DNA of 64,000 bases from Penelope pileata (lineage: Eukaryota; Chordata; Aves; Galliformes; Cracidae): contig WBMW01000464.1 of NCBI GenBank assembly GCA_013396635.1, forward strand, positions 890,062-954,061, given 5' to 3'. The translations under genes were made by a program, and so were the position numbers. The notes beneath the pieces were generated by a model. The model searched no databases, was not told the DNA's origin, and saw only the letters and a program-made list of their open reading frames with translations. Below, one piece after another: positions 24,701-36,700 of the stretch. Position 1 is the first letter of the stretch; each line of letters begins with the position of its first letter.

Positions 24701-26877
24701 TCTGCTTTAAATGTCTGAGTCCTTCAGAAAATGATATACAGTGGCATTATAGGGAGGTTGGATACTCTAAAGGCAGTAAAGTCTTGATTTAGGTTAGAAC
24801 TGCATAAATAATGTTGCCTTGATAGTTAGGTAGCTGAAGAACAGCTAATAAAAACAATAAATTGTTCTTCTAATTCTGTTCAAAATACTGCTTCTGTCAT
24901 GTACCCCTAATCCAACTGCTTTAACACCAGTTAGGTGCTGAATTAGGAATTTATGACAGGAGCTTCTGATAAAAGCTGGCAGAGGAGTATAGGTGCTGGT
25001 TTTAGTCTCCATTGCCTTGCTGCCTTCTGTCTTCTCCTCAATCTTGATGGACTACTGTGTCCAGGCTTTCAGTACAGCCGTCATCAACCTGACTTTTTGC
25101 AAAGGAGGGTTTTTTGACTTGTCAAAAGAGAGGGTTTTAGGGAAGTCATGCATTCTAACAACCAGGATGTGTCTGGTCCCATACTGAGCTCCAGTATTAA
25201 CCCTTTCTGTGTCACCTTCAGCAAGTCATTTGACCTCTTGTCTCCAGTCTGACAGAGCATATGAACATGAGGTCTGGGCACAAATATTCAGTTGAAGCTT
25301 ATTTTCATCTGAAAAATGCCTACTTGGCAGTAGTGAAAAGTTCCAAAATTTGTCTTAAGTTTGTGGAATTGTTCGTGTAAAAATAAAGCAGAAATAATTT
25401 TAAAACCATTGTCTATTTTGGCATTTTTATAGATAATATGTTTATTTCTCTATTTAAAAAAAAAAAACACATATATGATAGAGGAAGAGAAAAAAGCCTA
25501 ATGGAAGGTGTGAAATGGAGTAACAGGAGCCAGATGTCCTCCAGAGAAAGAAGGAGGCTAGCATGACTGACTGTGAAACTATCTCAGGATGACATTTTTG
25601 TGGACTTTTTTTTTCCATTGTAATGTATGTCATATATATATATGAATATCTCACTCTATCATCTGAGTAGTATATTCAAAAATCATCAAAAAATGAGTCA
25701 TTTTTTTCAAAAGCAGTTCCTGCTAAGCACATATGCAAAGAACTTTTTAATTTCTGTCCATTTTTGAAAGTACGTGGAAATCTATTCTTTTGAAAATCTC
25801 TTCTTCAGTCCTAAAAGAAAGAACCACTCAGCCAGTAGCAGAGCTGCCTACACACAACAAGCAACACTAAATTAACCACTTGGTAGTTTGAAATGATGAG
25901 TGACAGAGCATACCAAGCCTTCTTAGGTTTGATAGTTTGTTTTCAATTTAAACTGCATCTCTGCTTATGACGTCTTTTCTCCCCACCCACACTGCACAAC
26001 TGATACTTTGCCTGTTGAGGCAAACCCATCCATCCCTAACGCTACTCCTCATCACTCGCATCCACCATGCTCCCAGTGACCCAATGCTGAGTTGCCCTGA
26101 ACATAGGCAATGTGTCAGCATTCCTGTGTGTTGATAAGTTTCTCTGTTATGCTGATGATGTGTTATCTTCCTAGCCACTGTGAAAAGGCACGTGATTTTG
26201 TGTGCTGTGTCTGTAATACCAGCCTGTTCCCACAAGAATCAGTGACAGCCAGAAGCAGGGAGTGTTTGCATTAAATCAGGAGCATGCTGAAGTTGAAGTC
26301 TGTCGCTTCCTGTGGCTCTGGCTCTCGGTGCTCCCTTCTTGAATGTCTCTTTGAAAAATGATTGCTTTTGCCATGCAGTAATGCAGGAGGCATTGCATCA
26401 TGATGCTTCAAAGAAGGGATTCGAGTTCTGCCTATTTATAGCGTATGACAGTTTCCTGTGGTTCACAAAAACCTTTTTGGAATGTGGTGCTCTGCCTTCA
26501 AAACAGCTCTCATCTGTGATTGCACTGCAGCTTTAATCTTTGAGGAATATTTGTCCTACACAGCTATCTTTTCAGGAACGAGAGAGACAGGGATCAAGTA
26601 AGAACATACAAGGGAGGGATGAGGCCTAGTTTGAGTCATTGCTCCAGGAGCAGTGTTTACAGTTGGAATGAAAGTCTCTGGATCATATGCAAGAGCAGGA
26701 ACAAGAGCCTCCTCCCTTCAGTTTGGTGGCAACACTTTGGGACCTCCAGACTTTGAATGCAGCTCTGAGGCCTACCCAGATCATTGGCTTAGGAGCAGCG
26801 TTGTTGTGTGGGAGGCTTCAGAGGATTCAGGCACCAAGGAGGTCAGGCAGTAGCTACATGGAAGTTTGGTGTCTATC
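21776..26877. other. Long non-coding stretch
   Basis: No credible exon was found. A perfect 9-bp hairpin lies at 23549-23570. There is an A12 run at 25456-25467 and an AT run at about 25632-25642. The homeobox-like text TTAATTACAAGTGG near 22659 is noted, but nothing more can be supported. Confidence 0.45.
23549..23570. repeat. Perfect 9-bp hairpin, 4-nt loop
   Basis: GATGCCCTT (23549-23557), loop TTGC, then AAGGGCATC (23562-23570). The GC-rich stem would be fairly stable as RNA, but a 9-bp stem is too short for a microRNA precursor. Confidence 0.8.
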
Positions 26878-26893
26878 TTTTTTTTTTTTTTTT
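26878..26893. repeat. Poly(T) tract
   Basis: Sixteen consecutive T's. Confidence 0.9.
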
Positions 26894-29800
26894 GTGAACC
26901 AGGATACCATTCTTGAGCACTTTTGTTACACTGCAGAAAGTTTGCTGTGTGTTGTTTCAGGCAGTTAGGCTGTGTTACAGGCTGACGTCTTACATGCTCT
27001 GATGTGATTAGTTGTAGTGCTGAGCCTGACGTTTGTAGGCTCTTTATCAGATTGCCTACGGTGTGGTACAGGAAAGTGATATTTTATATTGTAGCAGGCT
27101 GTGAAATCTAAAATGGGCATGAGAGCAACCACAGAGACTGAAAGCTTGCAAAAACATACAATATTGAAAAATCTCATGACTTCACCTTTAATCAAATTCT
27201 GTGTTATTTCAAAGGAAATCATCTGCACTAGATGTGGATCACATCTGTGATACCTGATTAATTTTTTCTGACTTCAGTTACGGAACCGTGTGCTTCCGTG
27301 GTCTCAGTCCTTGCTGCTTTCTTGGCTTCTCTCTGCTCTGTAGAAATGCATTGAGACAAATGCATTCAATTGGCTGTTTCCAATCAGAGCATGAGTGTGT
27401 TTATCTCTGCATTAACACAGGGTGTCATGTTAATCTTCAAGTAGTTTTTCCTCGGATAGCGATAGCTTCAAATCAGATTATTGTATAAAAATGCACTGCT
27501 TTGAAATGCTTCTTTAGATGTTTTATGTTAATTCCATTATAATAGACCACAATCAGGCAATTGTGATGGTAGTAATTTTCACTGCTTTTATAGAAATTAA
27601 AGGTAGTTTGGCATGTGCCCAGAAAAAGCTTCTTCAGACACAGCCGTCAGCTCTTACATTGTTGGTAACCGTAAATGTTCTACAACCTTCCATAAAAATG
27701 TAGCAGAATGAGATTACTGAGACACTCACTAGAAATTACTGTAGAATTGATGGGGGGATGAGGGAGTGTTGTGTGCTTTTTTACATATGCAACATTTCTT
27801 AATGATATATTGAATGAAAGATTGCTTCAGAACGGATCTGAAGGGAACAAGCTCAGTTATGCTGATAGAGCATTAAAAACTGAAATAACTTATGAGGTAT
27901 CTGCTAAGGCTGAAATAATGTCAATGGATTGTAAAAAAAAAAAAGCCTTCAATACCGCATTAGCAGGGGAGATAATCCAACACATTGCATTGGTACAGAA
28001 CACTTCAATGAGACAATGAATAAATTTTACATGCAGAAAATAACACAGCGTAGAGAATAATATTGAAAGCCCAAGCTGTGACATTTCCTCAGCTGAAATT
28101 CCCACTAATTTCCTATCAGTTAGCATCTTCAGTTGCAGCTCCAACAGGAACAGTGGTGGGAAAGCACATTTGTGCTGACGTCACTTTACATCAAGGATTT
28201 GTATGTCTAGCTACTGCATCCATCTGCCTGCCCAGCTGCATAGCCATGTGCAAAACATCTGCCTTATTTCAAAGCCAGCAGAGAGATAGGCATCTATTTG
28301 GAGATCTTATGCAATGTAGCCTGACATCCTCTAGTGAGGATGCTGACCAAAGTGCAGGCAAAATATCAGAGCTTTGGGAGCAGTGCTGGAATCGTATGGG
28401 TTTCACAGCTGCAGGTGGTCCAGTGATTCACTGTGGGTACTGCTTGTTAGGACTGCTTTTTGGGAAAGCTGCTAAATTGCTTCCAGACGTAACGCCATTC
28501 AGAACAGGCTGACTTGGATGCCTTCTCTTTGTGCTTCCTTAGCCTTCCCTGTTCTGACCTAAGCCCGACTCCTGATTCACTGACGACCGATTTATTTAGA
28601 TGATGACACAACTGTTGTATCCATGATAACTGGTCTTGTGTCCCACAATACAAGTGGCATGGACCAACACAAACTCACCATCCTTTAACTCATGCCTAGA
28701 GCTCTGGGCATAGTGTTCCTATTTTGGCACAGGGAGAAGGATGGCTGGAGGTAGAGCAGATCCCAAATGCCCTTATTAGCAAGTCATCATATCAGCAAGT
28801 CAAGCACAGAGCCAGAAAGCTACCAGTGATGATGGAGTAGCTGCAGGCCTGGAGGAGGAGAAGGAGGAGATAAGTGTGATTTGGTCCAGATGATGACATG
28901 ACATATATATGCTTCTTTAGGCCAATGAACATCAGCTTTTTCAGGCTAATATATTATCACTGAAGTGGAGAGAGGGAATAATGAAAAAATGGAAAAAAAT
29001 CCTTCATTGTGCTGTAATTTCATGGTTTTCTGCCTGAAACCTGGGCTTTGTTGCTGCAGTCAGGGACATCAGTTATATAGACAACTTCTATCACTTGCTG
29101 GTGGCATCCATGGAAAAATAGTTAGGAATGTGTTTTCAGGGCTTTTTCTTTGTATTCTTTATTCTGATCATCAGAGGGGAAAACTCAGTCTTTCTGCTTG
29201 GACAGACTGGGAATACTTTCAGTATCCTGCAGATGAAAATAGCCATTGACATACCCATTGATGGACCTCATGTCTGCAGTCTGTAAGTATATGTGTTTCT
29301 AATGCTGATAGCAACAGGGAATAGATGCAAACTGCATCTGAAAACAGCAGGGGGATCGTGAGTTGGTGCTTAGGGATGTGGTCAAGACAATTGAGCTGTT
29401 ATTTAACAATATCACACAAAATAGAAAGAACCTGGGGCTGCTTTCCCTCTTATGTCAGTCTGAACATATTCAAAAGATTTCTCCATGTGGGAGAACTGGC
29501 TACTGGGAAAGGCAAACACTGTCAGAGAGGCTCTGCTGGAAACAGCCATTTCCTATTTGATTCCTTCCCAAACCTCCACTTTCTTGCTCTCTGAGAACAA
29601 GCACCTTGTGAAGCCTTCAGGTGATGAAAGTGAAAAGAAGTCTGAACTGAGAGCAAAAATTAGGGAGTGACAATTGAATCAATGATGTGAGGCTACAGCA
29701 GGCTGAAGAGGTAGTTTGCAGCAGACAGACCCAGCCCAGGAATAGAGACGGACTGGTGAAGGGATGAAGGCTGCCACGCAACCTGCCTTCCTTTCTGCAG

Positions 29801-31287
29801 CTTTAGGGTCAGGGTTGCTTTGTGCTTTTTCCCAAGTAATTCTTGGGAACTCTCTTAAAGAAGAGTTACTTGTGAGCTGGCAAACTGGTGCTTGTCCTAC
29901 CCAATCCCTCTTTCCTCAGGAGTGAAAATTCTCACTAGTGTAAGTGAATAAAGCAGTCCTGTCCTTGAATTGTCTGATGCAATATATAAGGTAGAGTGAT
30001 TAAAAATATATAAATAAAAACTCATAACTGAAAATGTGCTTAAACCTGATTAAACTTTTTTAAGTCTCTAATCCTGTGAAGAATTTTTTTCACAGGCAGT
30101 TTTAGAGCCCATTGGAATTCTGCAGAATATCATTGTCTGATACTAATGCAAATAGTGGTATTATACACAGCATCAGTAATACAGTGTTTTTCTAAGCATA
30201 CGGAGAGTCTATAATTAAAAAAAAAATGAAATTGCATTTAGATACAATTAAACTCTACAGAAACTGAAATATCGTATGGGATACAGCCTAGTGGTGGGCT
30301 TTTGAATAATCACATCCATACTGCCATGGTGCTTGCTCATGTTTAACTTTTGCTGATAGTTTGCATTTTAAGGACTACCTATACACAAAGACCGTGTCCA
30401 TACAGAACACAATACTGTAAATGGACTCTGTGGAATAAAAGAAAAATCTTTATACTCATTAGCTCCTTCAGAACTGTTGTTGCCACTGGATCCAACAGCA
30501 CAACAGACTGTAAAACTGTGGCTATGTTTACCTGAGGAAACCAAGACTATGAAGAAAAGTAGAAATATACAGTTCAATAATTCAGTCATTTCCAAAACCT
30601 TAAGAATGATTCTCCTCTAATAATCTGAGGAGATCAAACATTTCTTCCAGTTGTCTTAATTACAGGGCAAAGCTTTAATTTTTTTTTTCATTTAATTTTT
30701 TTTTTTAATTTCTCTTATTCTTAAACGGTTACTGGTACAAAACTGAGATTAAAAAGCAGGAAGAAGAAAATATTCTCCATGTAATAGCATCATCCTTACT
30801 CCTAAAACATGGTGATGAAAATGTAGGAAGTTCAAAGATTCTGATGAGCCAATTTGTGAATCTTTTACGTGTAATTATGTCTTCTTGGAATTCATCTCTA
30901 AATTTCCTCTCAAATTAGAATGAAAATTCTATTTTTCCTGTGAAGTGATCTGAAAAATGTTTTCTGAAAAACTATCCCTTGAAAATTATACTAACAGCCC
31001 TACTTGTAACACTGAACAACTATTCAGGAAAAAGTCTTGGTGGCTTTTTGGTATAACTAAAATTTGCTAAAATTACAGCATGCTTAGAAGTGGTTCATAG
31101 CCTGGCCCTGTGTAAAAGAATTCCTTTTTTCTGATCCCTCCTCCCCACTTAATTCTTCCATGATCTAAAGCTGATGTAAGGGCTAGTATTGACGAAGACA
31201 GAAACTTAATCTCATCAGTTTGGGTGACAATTAGCTTTTATTTGGTACCCTAGAGTGAGGTGGATCAGGAATAGTCAAGCAGTTTAA
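26894..31287. other. Long non-coding stretch
   Basis: A 149-codon open frame at 28063-28512 (plus) has no recognisable motif and is overlapped on the minus strand by other open frames. It has no obvious acceptor and donor pair, so it is treated as chance. No transposon was recognised. A paired block of T runs lies near 30678-30707. Confidence 0.45.
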
Positions 31288-31326
31288 GGAAAAAGCAAAA
31301 CAAACAAAAAAAAAAAACCAAAAAAC
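31288..31326. repeat. A-rich low-complexity tract
   Basis: AAAAC-type units and an A12 run. Simple sequence. Confidence 0.85.
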
Positions 31327-33620
31327 AGATACTAAATCAGAATTTCCATCCCAGTCTGGTAGGCTGCAGAGTTCTTAGCATCTTCATGTTAGTTGCTTTA
31401 ATGTATTTTTCAGATCTCTGCCTTCCCAAGCGGAGAGTATTTACCATGCATTTATCCCAGTAAGGGATTTTGCCTTAAGTAGTACAGTTTCTAATCATTA
31501 CAGTTTTTCAGTGAATTTCTGAATTTCTTTTCAGCTATTGTTTTTTAATCCACAGAATGAATGCAGAAATTAATCTGCAAAATTTTTGAAAGCCTTTTTT
31601 TTTTTTCAATCTCTGACTTGCAAAAAGACATGAGGTCTGATCCACAGCTTATGTGGTGCTCTGCTCTTTGAATATTCTCTGTGAAAGGAGGAGTTACTGA
31701 GACAGGATCTGACTCTGAAAAGGAGAAGTAAGAGCAACTCAACTAATTTTGACATGAAGAAATGTCTTCTTGCATTTCCTTAAGGTCCTTTAGATGTCAC
31801 AGCAGATTCAATTGTGATGTATGTTCCCATAGTAACTCCCATTTTTCTTAGCCAGTTTTGTTTCTGGAGGCATTTATTAACTTTTTAAGCTTAAATGCAA
31901 TTATGATGAAATATGTAGCACTCTTTAAGCCCAGCTAAGGGAGAGAGTAAAAAAAAAAAAAAAAAATTTGAAAAAAGAGAGTACAAACCATGCGATTTTA
32001 GAGTGATGCAATTGAGATGAAAAAGGTCAGAGCTAGGTACTGTAAGCATATGTCATAAAGTCTTGTGGTCCTCCCACCAATTATTTGTTTTATGCTTAAA
32101 ATTACCAGAGATTATCACAGGAGTATGATAAGTCATTGGTTATTGGAGTATCATTTTTTTTCTAGTCTCCATTTGGTATAGTAGTTGATAAACAGAAGCA
32201 AAACATATGCAGCTTTGCTTTTGAACTTTGTAGGTCCAGTAAGATTGTTTACACTGTTCTGCAAATAGTTTCCCGTGCACAGCCTTTCTACACAAAGCTC
32301 CCAGCAATGTTCATGCTGGAGAGCCAGAGCAGTTATGTGGGGAGCTGAAGACGACACCTGTGTCCATCAGAAGCATACCTCTGCATCTTTGCTTGAAAGT
32401 CCTCTGTACCCCTGGGTTGCAGAAAAAACAGCAAGATGTCCCTTGGCTTCCTCTTTTTAAGACCTCTCTTCCTGTAGAAGTAGGAACATGTGAGAGGTGG
32501 CCCTTTTCTGACTGTTGCCAACTGTAACAGAAGGAATATGCATCCTGTGGTTCACACAGTCTTACTGTAGCACACGGTGTAGTGGATAAGATACAGGAGG
32601 TCAGGTTATATGAGAATGCAGACTCTATTTCTTTGAGGGCTAAGAATACGAGACACTGAAAGATGAGGCCACGTGCAGGCCCATAAAAGCAGTGTCTCGT
32701 TTACTTTGCCTGCCATTAGGTGAAGCCAGCGATACAAAGTTTATGCAGTTTAATGAGATATGTGTGAGGCAAGGATAGCTGCATTCTCACAGTCACTCCT
32801 AGCTGGAAGATAAAATAATGCGTGAAAGTTTAACAAGAATTATCATGGTCTGCAGCATTTTATGCAAATCATACATTGAGAGAAGTTTTCCCCAGCTGGC
32901 AAACTCCCACCAGGAAGAATTTGCCATATCCTAACAGCATGTCCCTGTCTAAAATAGGGACTTTCCCTAATATATTTCATCTCCCCAGCTGAAACCTGTG
33001 TTTCTGTGGCAAGGTCCAGCATTAGCTTGTTACTAACAGAAGACAGGACCAGTTTCCTTCCTGGCATGATCTTCATTCTGCAGATATGTGGAGGACACTT
33101 GAGCAGCTTTTTGTAATGCTTCATCCCCATAGTGAATCTTTTGCTTGAGGGAGAATGGTTATTTGAATGTCATGTTGGGTCTGGGCCCAACCACTTTCTA
33201 GAGCTCTAAACTACCTGGTTAGCATTGTTGATCTCCTCTAGTTCTCTCAGATTTCCCTCTGTGCTTTGCTGGTAGGCATCTCTTAAGTGTACAGTTGCGT
33301 GTATGTGAGTGAAGTCGCAAGGTCAAAGTTAGGTTTCTTGCACTTGGAAGGGAAAATACTAAGAGTTTTGTGAATCTGAAAGCTTCATTTTTTGCATTTG
33401 AGTTTAATGATGTCCTGCTTTTCTTTAAGCACTTGTCATTGTCCATTCAGTTGTGAGAGAACAGGATGTTGTAGCTATTCCAGAATGTTTTACTGAAGTA
33501 TGAAAAAAAGGAAATGAGTTATAGTTACCTATAAAATGGCACTCCATGTCCCAAAGCTAGCAAGCAACATGAATTTTATTAAAATTTATACATAATACAG
33601 AAAATAAAGAGATCCTTACC
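31327..33620. other. Non-coding stretch
   Basis: No exon or known transposon was recognised. An A18 run lies at 31949-31966. Short open frames at about 32151-33130 on both strands have no support. Confidence 0.45.
31949..31966. repeat. Poly(A) tract
   Basis: Eighteen consecutive A's. Confidence 0.9.
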
Positions 33621-33708
33621 TGAAAGCAGCAGCCCTGGGCTCCTTCAGAGCAGCTCAAATACCTGCTGCTTTCTGCAGAGACCGCCTTCCTACTAGCCCC
33701 TTATATTG
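33621..33708 (-). promoter_or_regulatory. Speculative minus-strand TATA box plus first-exon donor
   Basis: On the minus strand, AATATAAG (plus positions 33708 to 33701) is followed by a locally GC-richer block. That block ends in TTTCAG then GTAAGGATC, a near-perfect donor with the exon end at 33621. A start site 25-30 bases past the TATA-like box would give a first exon of roughly 55 bases. The block sits in otherwise AT-rich DNA. This would suit an unannotated non-coding transcript. Each signal is individually common, so the case is weak. Confidence 0.18.
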
Positions 33709-36700
33709 TTCTCAGTTCCTCATAATTATGGTTTTCAGGGAATAATGTATCAAACATGGAGATGCATTAAATGAATTTTAACTTACGTACTGCACTGGGC
33801 AGTGGTAGCATAACGTGAACCGTTGATAATGTATTACAAATGGCTTCTCTGTTAGGCTTTCTAATAAATTGTTGGAGAAAAGGACTACTCAGTGACCATT
33901 TTACCACTTTGTTTTTCAATAATGTTCAAAAGGAAAAATAGTTTTCTGTTGCATGTAAGTTAAAGAGTAATTGCCCTAGAAAGTTTAAAAAAAAATTGTG
34001 CTTGAGATTCTAAATCTTTGAGTTCTGTTATACTTGTGTGTGTGTTTATATACCTATAAATGCGATTGCTGAGTCCTCCTGTGTTTAGCAATGTCATGGA
34101 GGAAATTACTGCTACAGAATGTTGTACTATAAAATAACATGGAAGCGTATATAAAGATGTGAATATATTTCAGGGGAAAAAATAAAGCTTGAAACAATTT
34201 CATTTGTATTTAAGGTTTAAGAATAATTGCTGAGAAACTCTTATTCTCCCCGAAGGTTTCCAGACATCACATCTAGATTTACTGGAGCTCAGACTTTTAT
34301 TCTCATTGTGTTTCAATCTCTATTAGTGACACAGAGGCAGGTGGTATTGCCACATTGCTCACACTACTAAAAAGGAGTCATTTTATTTCAGTGGTTTTGT
34401 TCTAAACAAGCATCTGTTTCTAGATGACAAACAAATAAGCTACCTCCACAACGTGGTGCACAGCTCCTTGAATTAGACAGAGATGAGTATGTACGACCAG
34501 GCCTCCAGACTTTTTCTAAATCTCACATCAGGTCCTCAGATTCCTGTGAGTTGAAAGTGCTTTAGAAAAGCACTTCCCACCCCTTGGGACTGGCGTTGAA
34601 TCAAAAGGCCAGAGAGCTGGCACACAGCTTGAAAGATATTAGACAGGATGCACTATGGAGCAGAAAGTCATAGTGAAAAATTTGCTTTCAACAGATGGAA
34701 ACACCCCCTCGAAACTCATCCGCTTCTGTACTCTTTGGTGTGCTCATTTATGGCCCGGTAAACCATCAAACCAATCCAGGGCCCCTGGATCTAGCCATAG
34801 CTGCCTTGGTTTAAAAAAAAAAAAAAAAATCAATTTACATTCTTAACAGAATGTCAAGGTAGATTCTTTGGAGATGAGCTTTGAGTAAGAAATGCTCTTT
34901 TGGAAGGAAATCTCATTTGAAAGAGATCTTTTTCATGAAGCTGTTTCTGTTCTGCCATCTCTGTTAGGGTTTTGCATGGCTGCCTCTTGCAACTGAGTGT
35001 GAGCCCATCGCCAACTTCATTATGCTGCTGAGTCCAGGTTGTCTCAAATTGGTGGTAAAACTTAGTGTCGACCACCATTATGGAAATGTTTCAAATATAT
35101 CTTCCGTTCACCTTCCTTGATCCCCCTGCTCCTTCCACCCCTCATAACTTCCTGCTGTTACCAGCCAAGACAGAGAACGCAAATTGGACACCATCATCAG
35201 GCTCACGTTTTGCTCAGTAGTCATTCTTGTGCCTCAGTTAACGTTCACTAGCAGAAAATTGTTGCCGGACTGAAGGTGGGTATACTGTAATTAGAATCCT
35301 TCTGCCAATGAAGGTTTCATATCCTCTAATGAGTAGATAGATATGTACACTCCATGCTCCACACTCCTATCCTGCCACAAAGTAGGCCAATTAGTTTTGC
35401 TGTTGCTGTTCTTTGCATGCGTGTTTCTGTTTGAACAATGAAGCATCCCTCCTTGAAAGTCTTCATTTTCCTGCTGATTTTATTTATTACAAGCATCTTT
35501 GTTGTCCTTTGGCTGTAAAACACTCAAAACTTTACCCTTTATTCTGATGCGGATACATTCTTATTATATAATCTGATAGTGCCAGCCAGAGCCATAGATC
35601 AAGACTGTGTCATGAGTGCTGCCTCAGCAAGTGTCCAGTGCTTTGTGCCACAGTGGGGCAGGTGACAACACAATAGCTGATTTGCAACAGGACTGTAGAA
35701 CCCAGGCTGGGATTTTCTGTTTGCAAGACAGGTGCGTGTGCTGTACAACACATGCCTCCTCCCTGGCAGCAGTAGAAGAGCAATATGCTGTAAGCTACCC
35801 CAGATTCCTTTTCTTTGTAACGTCAGCACCTAGAGTGAAGGGGACAGAGCGATGTTACCGAATGACATTGTTCCAAACATCATTGTCCCTAAACAACTTC
35901 AAAAAGCCACTGAAAGGGTAGGTGAGGATTGAATCTGCCACATTTGTTTGCTATGGAAGTATATGCATGTTTAAGTCTTTTGCCAAATCATGTCAGGTCT
36001 TAATGCTTCTGGTGTGACATTTTAGACTGAATATGGATAGGTCTGTCTTAGGGATTTTTGTATGAATATCTGGCTAAAAGCACATTGCTTTCAGCTGGCA
36101 GAAAATTGCATTCTTCCTTTCTGAAGTAAATTGTGATATGATTAAAATGACCTTATTAACAATGGCCCAGGAGGTCCCAGCAATGGCAGTTCAGTGAAGC
36201 AGATGACTAACTGGATATGCTTAAGCAACTTCACAGCTCCATGTAGGCAATGGGAGTGAGGAGGTGCACTCTTGGACATCTAGTCCTGAGACTGGCACAG
36301 CTCTGAGGTTAGATCATAAAACAAAAGACTTTTTACTTGTTGAATTGGCAGTTTTCAGCAAGTTTGTGATTCGTCATCCATTCATCATCACTCACTAAGT
36401 CTCTTGGGCTGTCCCTTTTGCTTGTTTCTGTGCATTTTTCTCAGCGATGTTCTCCATTCTCCCTCTTCTGCAGGTAGAGTTGGTGTTATTCCTCAGCACT
36501 CAGTAATTTCATTTGTCTCTTCTAAGCTTTAGGTGGGAAAGACATGAAACTTCTCAAAATAGATGAGGGCTGTGCAGCAAAATGCCCTTCTAAAGCCTGC
36601 AGGAACCTGACTGAACAGCTCAGCCCATTTTGCTGAGGTACAGAAGCTAGCAAAAAGGCTTTAATTAAGGACAGAACTTTTTCTTTGAGTTTGACAACAG

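Noticed and set aside
28063..28512. 149-codon open frame as a gene
   Set aside because: It is overlapped by open frames on the minus strand, has no splice or promoter context, and shows no recognisable domain.
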